Shown piece after piece: positions 7,293 to 10,346 of a DNA stretch of 10,346 nucleotides; the stretch's first letter is position 1; each line of letters opens with the position of its first letter. Source of the DNA: Gammaproteobacteria bacterium (GTDB lineage: Bacteria; Pseudomonadota; Gammaproteobacteria; Arenicellales; JAOTYS01); contig JAOTYS010000138.1 in NCBI GenBank assembly GCA_029861795.1, positions 1 to 10,346 on the forward strand. Reading direction: 5' to 3'. Made by a program: the position numbers and the translations under genes. The notes beneath the pieces were generated by a model. It ran no database searches, was not told where the DNA came from, and was given only the letters and a program-made list of their open reading frames with translations.

Positions 7293-7322
7293 TTGAAGGG
7301 CGGTCCGTCGTTGAGTTATGAT
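7293..7322 (+). promoter_or_regulatory. Possible promoter of the TAXI TRAP operon
   Basis: TTGAAG (7293-7298, 4 of 6 to the -35 consensus) and TATGAT (7317-7322, 5 of 6 to the -10 consensus) are separated by 18 bases. Transcription would start near 7329, about 73 bases before the ATG at 7402 and about 65 bases downstream of the inverted repeat at 7246-7262. This is only a moderate match. Confidence 0.3.
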
Positions 7323-7389
7323 GAATCTCGGATATTTCCGTCGATGGTGGAGCTGCTTCTCTCTTCACCTGAGCACAGTACATGCCTTT

Positions 7390-7395
7390 GGAGGG
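7390..7395 (+). promoter_or_regulatory. Ribosome binding site that sets the start of the first binding protein
   Basis: GGAGGG lies 6 bases before the ATG at 7402. This near-consensus site, directly before a typical signal peptide, shows that translation starts at 7402 and not at the in-frame ATG at 7318, which would add 28 residues with two Trp and several Arg ahead of the signal peptide. Confidence 0.8.
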
Positions 7396-7401
7396 TTATT
7401 T

Positions 7402-8391
7402 ATGACGTCTAAGCACAACAATCTCGTTACTACATTACTAGCGGCTAGCTTGATGATTGTGGGCTCTTTGAGCTCAGGGATAGCGTCCTCAGCAGAACAA
7501 AACTTCATCACTATTGGTACCGGCGGTGTGACTGGGGTTTACTATCCAACTGGTGGCGCCATTTGCCGGTTGGTCAATAAAGGTCGTAAAGAGCATGGCA
7601 TACGTTGCTCGGTGGAGAGCACCGGTGGCTCTGTTTACAACCTGAATACCATCCGCGCCGGAGAGCTCGATATGGGTGTGGCGCAGTCCGATTGGCAAAA
7701 TCATGCCTATAACGGGACAAGTAAGTTTGAGGAGCAGGGCGCGAACAAGGACTTGCGTGCAGTGTTCTCAGTTCATCCTGAGCCTTTTACGGTGGTCGCC
7801 CGCGCCGATTCGGGTATCAAGACATTTGCTGATCTCAAAGGTAAACGTGTCAATATCGGTAACCCAGGTTCTGGTCAACGCGGTACGATGGAAGTGGTGA
7901 TGGAGGCAATGGGCTGGGATATGTCTGCCTTTTCATTGGCCTCGGAGCTGAAATCCGCAGAGCAGTCCCAAGCCTTGTGTGATAACAAGATCGACGCCAT
8001 GGTGTTTACCGTGGGGCACCCCAGCGGTTCCATCAAAGAGGCCACGACCACGTGTGACAGCGTCATCGTCGAGGTGAGCGGATCCGAGATAGATAAACTG
8101 GTTGAAGAGAACGCCTATTACCGGCATGCCACCATCCCGGGCGGGATGTACAGGGGAAGTGACAACGACGTCAAAACCTTCGGTGTGGGTGCTACCTTCG
8201 TTAGCTCTACCAATACATCTTCGGAAACGATTTATGAGGTCGTCAAAGCAGTGTTTGAGAATTTTGACGATTTCAAAAAGCTGCATCCGGCGTTCGCGAA
8301 TCTAAATAAGGAAGAGATGATTACGGATGGATTATCCGCACCGCTACATGACGGTGCCGTGAAATATTATAAAGAAGCGGGTTTGATGTGA
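7402..8391 (+). CDS. TAXI family TRAP transporter solute-binding protein (first copy)
   Basis: A 329-residue periplasmic substrate-binding protein of a TRAP-T (TAXI-type) importer; it would deliver solute to the permease encoded downstream. A signal peptide covers about residues 1-31 (hydrophobic [19 protein letters not shown], then ASSA). The TAXI family motif is [20 protein letters not shown] (35-54). Other family blocks are VAQSDW (93-98), [12 protein letters not shown] (121-132), [19 protein letters not shown] (149-167), TIPGGMY and the C-terminal [18 protein letters not shown]. Four cysteines (C55, C69, C193, C218) are matched in the second copy and may form disulfides. TAXI proteins bind small acids such as glutamate, glutamine or 2-oxo acids in studied cases; the ligand here is unknown. 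A strong ribosome site and a terminator-like hairpin after the gene suggest high expression, as expected for a binding protein. Confidence 0.93.
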   Translation: MTSKHNNLVTTLLAASLMIVGSLSSGIASSAEQNFITIGTGGVTGVYYPTGGAICRLVNKGRKEHGIRCSVESTGGSVYNLNTIRAGELDMGVAQSDWQNHAYNGTSKFEEQGANKDLRAVFSVHPEPFTVVARADSGIKTFADLKGKRVNIGNPGSGQRGTMEVVMEAMGWDMSAFSLASELKSAEQSQALCDNKIDAMVFTVGHPSGSIKEATTTCDSVIVEVSGSEIDKLVEENAYYRHATIPGGMYRGSDNDVKTFGVGATFVSSTNTSSETIYEVVKAVFENFDDFKKLHPAFANLNKEEMITDGLSAPLHDGAVKYYKEAGLM

Positions 8392-8396
8392 CCGGT

Positions 8397-8432
8397 AAGG
8401 GGGGCGTTAACCGCTCCCCCTTTCCTATTTTT
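8397..8432 (+). terminator. Terminator-like hairpin between the two binding-protein genes
   Basis: AAGGGGG (8397-8403) pairs with CCCCCTT (8416-8422), and GCG (8404-8406) with CGC (8412-8414), leaving one bulged T and a TTAAC loop. The T-rich run TATTTTT follows at 8426-8432. It begins 6 bases after the stop codon of the first copy. The stem is strong and G+C rich, so full or partial rho-independent termination is likely. If partial, it would make far more transcript for the first binding protein than for the second copy and the permease. Confidence 0.7.
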
Positions 8433-8509
8433 CTGCGCGTTGTTAGGCGCCGTGAAGAACAATAAAACATGGCGCTGTTGCGGTGAGTGAACGGGTCCGG
8501 AAGGCGATT

Positions 8510-9472
8510 ATGAATACTTTCGCACGGCTGGCTTTACCCCCTCTGCTGATATTCGCGCTGATAGTAAGTCCAATAACCCGCGCCGATGACATCGTAATCG
8601 GCACGGGCAGTAAGTCGGGTGTCTATTATCAGGTTGGTCGCGCAATCTGCAGATTGATTGATACTGGCGCGCAGGGGCTTAGCTGTGAGACGCTTGAAAC
8701 CGCAGGATCGCTGTTCAATCTCACCAATGTTAGCCGTGGTGCGATAGAGATCGGTATCGTCCAGTCGGACTGGCAGTTTCACGCCGTCAACCAAAGTGGT
8801 CCGTTTGAGTTCGCCGACGAGAAGTTGGATAACCTGCGCGCCTTGTTTTCGGTGCACGGGGAGCCATTTACCGTCGTGGTTCGGGATGACTCGGGTATTA
8901 GTTCCTTTGATGAACTCAAAGGACGCCGGGTCAACATTGGTAACCCAGGATCCGGTCAACGCGCGACTATGGAAGTGGTGATGAAGGCGAAGGGATGGAC
9001 TAAGGAGGATTTTCAGCTTGCCGAAGAGCTGCCCGCTTCGCAGCAGTCATTGGCGCTGTGTCACAACAAGGTCCAAGTCATGGTCTATACAGTTGACCAC
9101 CCCAATCCATCTGTGGGCAAGGCAGCAGCTCTATGTGATGCTCGCGTCATCGACGTGGTGGGGCCTGCCATCGAAAAATTGGTGGCCAGCCATCCCTACT
9201 ACGCGTTTACCACGATACCTGGCGGGATTTATGAAGGCACGCCTGATCCGGTTCGCACTTTCGGTGTCAAGGCAACCGTTATGACTTCGTCGGATGTCTC
9301 CGAGGAGGTGGTGTACTCCGTGGTCAAAGCCGTATTTGACAACCTAGTGCAGTTCCGCAAGATGCACCCAGCCTTTGCGGGTCTGGAACCATCCCAGATG
9401 GTGCAGGACGGTTTGACAGCGCCTTTGCATAAAGGGGCAATACGTTATTTTGAAGAGAGAGGTCTGATGTGA
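8510..9472 (+). CDS. TAXI family TRAP transporter solute-binding protein (second, paralogous copy)
   Basis: A 320-residue periplasmic binding protein, a diverged duplicate of the gene just upstream. My hand alignment gives about 155 identities over roughly 290 positions. The signal peptide is about 1-25 (LPPLLIFALIVSPITRA, cleaved before DD). The family motif is IVIGTGSKSGVYYQVGRAI (28-46), followed by [43 protein letters not shown] and the HPAFAGL..MVQDGLTAPLH end. Cysteines C47, C59, C184 and C209 match those of the first copy. GGAAGG, 5 bases before the ATG at 8510, decides the start; a GTG at 8483 would add 9 residues. The copies differ most between about residues 48 and 105, including a two-residue deletion, so ligand preference may differ. 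The permease gene follows after 51 bases. Confidence 0.92.
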   Translation: MNTFARLALPPLLIFALIVSPITRADDIVIGTGSKSGVYYQVGRAICRLIDTGAQGLSCETLETAGSLFNLTNVSRGAIEIGIVQSDWQFHAVNQSGPFEFADEKLDNLRALFSVHGEPFTVVVRDDSGISSFDELKGRRVNIGNPGSGQRATMEVVMKAKGWTKEDFQLAEELPASQQSLALCHNKVQVMVYTVDHPNPSVGKAAALCDARVIDVVGPAIEKLVASHPYYAFTTIPGGIYEGTPDPVRTFGVKATVMTSSDVSEEVVYSVVKAVFDNLVQFRKMHPAFAGLEPSQMVQDGLTAPLHKGAIRYFEERGLM

Positions 9473-9523
9473 CGCGGGTGGCTTGTTGTTCACCGGCCAA
9501 AAGAAGAGCAGGAGAATGCAGCG

Positions 9524-10346
9524 ATGAGTGCTGAACAACAAAACAATAAAACGGCAAACAACGATGAACTACAGGAGATGATCGCGCAAGCGGACACCGG
9601 CGCACGTACGCCCGCAGGTGTCACAGGGAAAGTATTACTGGTGGTGCCTTTTATCTGGTCGTTATTCCAGCTTTGGTATGCCTCGCCATTGCCTTTTATA
9701 TTTAACTTTGGGGTTCTAAACGACACCGAGGCAAGGACTATTCATCTTGCATTCGCGATTTTTCTTGCTTTCACTGCATACCCCGCGTTGAAGCGTTCAC
9801 CTCGTGACCACATACCAACTCAGGATTGGATATTCGCATTGGTCGGCGCATTCTGTGCCTCATATCTGTTTTGGTTTTATGCGGCGCTTTCCGACCGTGC
9901 AGGTGCTCCTACGACATTTGACTTAGTCGTTGCGGTGTGCGGCATGCTGTTGCTGCTGGAAGCCACGCGCCGGGCGTTGGGTCCTCCACTGATGGTGGTG
10001 GCCGCCGTTTTCTTGATTTACACATTTGGTGGCCCCTATATGCCCGACGTCATTGCCCACAAGGGAGCGAGTCTTTCCAAGGCGATGTCGCATCAATGGT
10101 TGTCAACCGAGGGTGTGTTCGGCATTGCGCTCGGTGTATCGACAAGTTTCGTGTTTTTGTTTGTTCTGTTCGGCGCGTTACTCGATAAGGCTGGAGCAGG
10201 AAATTACTTTATCAAGGTGGCATTTTCCATGTTGGGCCATATGCGTGGCGGGCCGGCCAAAGCGGCGGTGGTGGCGTCGGCTTCTACTGGGCTCATCTCG
10301 GGTTCATCCATCGCAAACGTAGTCACGACTGGCACCTTTACTATTC
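9524..10346 (+). CDS. TRAP transporter fused permease subunit (4TM/12TM), 5' part only
   Basis: The first 274 codons of a gene cut by the window end. The reading frame is open from the ATG at 9524. The protein has a hydrophilic N-terminus (about 1-33), then hydrophobic segments near 36-52, 73-89, 102-121, 132-146 and 152-168, which correspond to the DctQ-like part. Next comes the start of the DctM-like large subunit with a long segment (about 198-222) and the conserved HMRGGPAKAAVVASASTGLI (239-258) and SGSSIANVVTTGTF motifs. In TAXI systems the two membrane subunits are usually fused as here; full-length proteins are commonly 600-900 residues. It uses an ion gradient to import the solute handed over by the binding protein. 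AGGAG lies 9 bases before the start. An out-of-frame ATG at 9516 opens a three-codon frame (M-Q-R) whose TGA overlaps the true start as ATGA. Confidence 0.93.
   Translation, partial: MSAEQQNNKTANNDELQEMIAQADTGARTPAGVTGKVLLVVPFIWSLFQLWYASPLPFIFNFGVLNDTEARTIHLAFAIFLAFTAYPALKRSPRDHIPTQDWIFALVGAFCASYLFWFYAALSDRAGAPTTFDLVVAVCGMLLLLEATRRALGPPLMVVAAVFLIYTFGGPYMPDVIAHKGASLSKAMSHQWLSTEGVFGIALGVSTSFVFLFVLFGALLDKAGAGNYFIKVAFSMLGHMRGGPAKAAVVASASTGLISGSSIANVVTTGTFTI

Noticed and set aside
7318..7401. Upstream in-frame extension of the first binding protein.
   Set aside because: It would place 28 residues with Trp and Arg before a normal signal peptide, whereas the ATG at 7402 has a near-perfect ribosome site.
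7849..7902. Near-identical 54-base stretch repeated at 8930-8983, considered as a DNA repeat.
   Set aside because: It lies in frame in both binding-protein genes and encodes the conserved [10 protein letters not shown] block, so it reflects gene duplication and protein conservation.

Overview
The window looks like chromosomal DNA of a Gram-negative proteobacterium, probably a heterotrophic (perhaps marine) gammaproteobacterium. This rests on secreted TRAP-transporter binding proteins with Sec signal peptides, a fused TRAP permease, a class III aminotransferase, a Rieske oxygenase and a PcaF-like thiolase, all in DNA of fairly even, moderate G+C. The lineage is an inference from protein style; no marker gene is present. 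I saw no tRNA, rRNA, CRISPR array, insertion sequence or phage gene.

Left part (1-4142). Two minus-strand genes come first: an SPFH (band 7) protein with a C-terminal GYF_2 domain, preceded by a GNAT acetyltransferase. A plus-strand thiolase then runs divergently from the acetyltransferase behind a good sigma70-type promoter. It converges, with a 19-base gap, on a minus-strand gene for a small secreted His-rich protein. A 72-residue triple-hydrophobic membrane protein follows, also on the minus strand. These look like unrelated single housekeeping or accessory genes.

Right part (4336-10346). This part looks like a catabolic locus. On the minus strand lie a class III PLP aminotransferase (5782-7134) and, downstream, a Rieske non-heme iron oxygenase (4336-5472). 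Divergently, on the plus strand, is a TAXI-type TRAP transporter operon: two paralogous periplasmic binding proteins in tandem (7402-8391 and 8510-9472), then the start of a fused 4TM/12TM permease (9524 to the window edge). A strong stem-loop with a T-tract sits between the two binding proteins. A perfect 6-5-6 inverted repeat sits in the divergent intergenic region.

Working model (inference): the TRAP system imports a small anionic or zwitterionic nitrogen compound, the Rieske enzyme demethylates or hydroxylates it, and the aminotransferase removes an amino group. The Rieske enzyme has Glu where most ring-hydroxylating dioxygenases have the bridging Asp. That substitution is known from carnitine/choline/betaine-type monooxygenases and makes a methylated-amine substrate plausible. 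No reductase partner for the Rieske enzyme is visible in the window.
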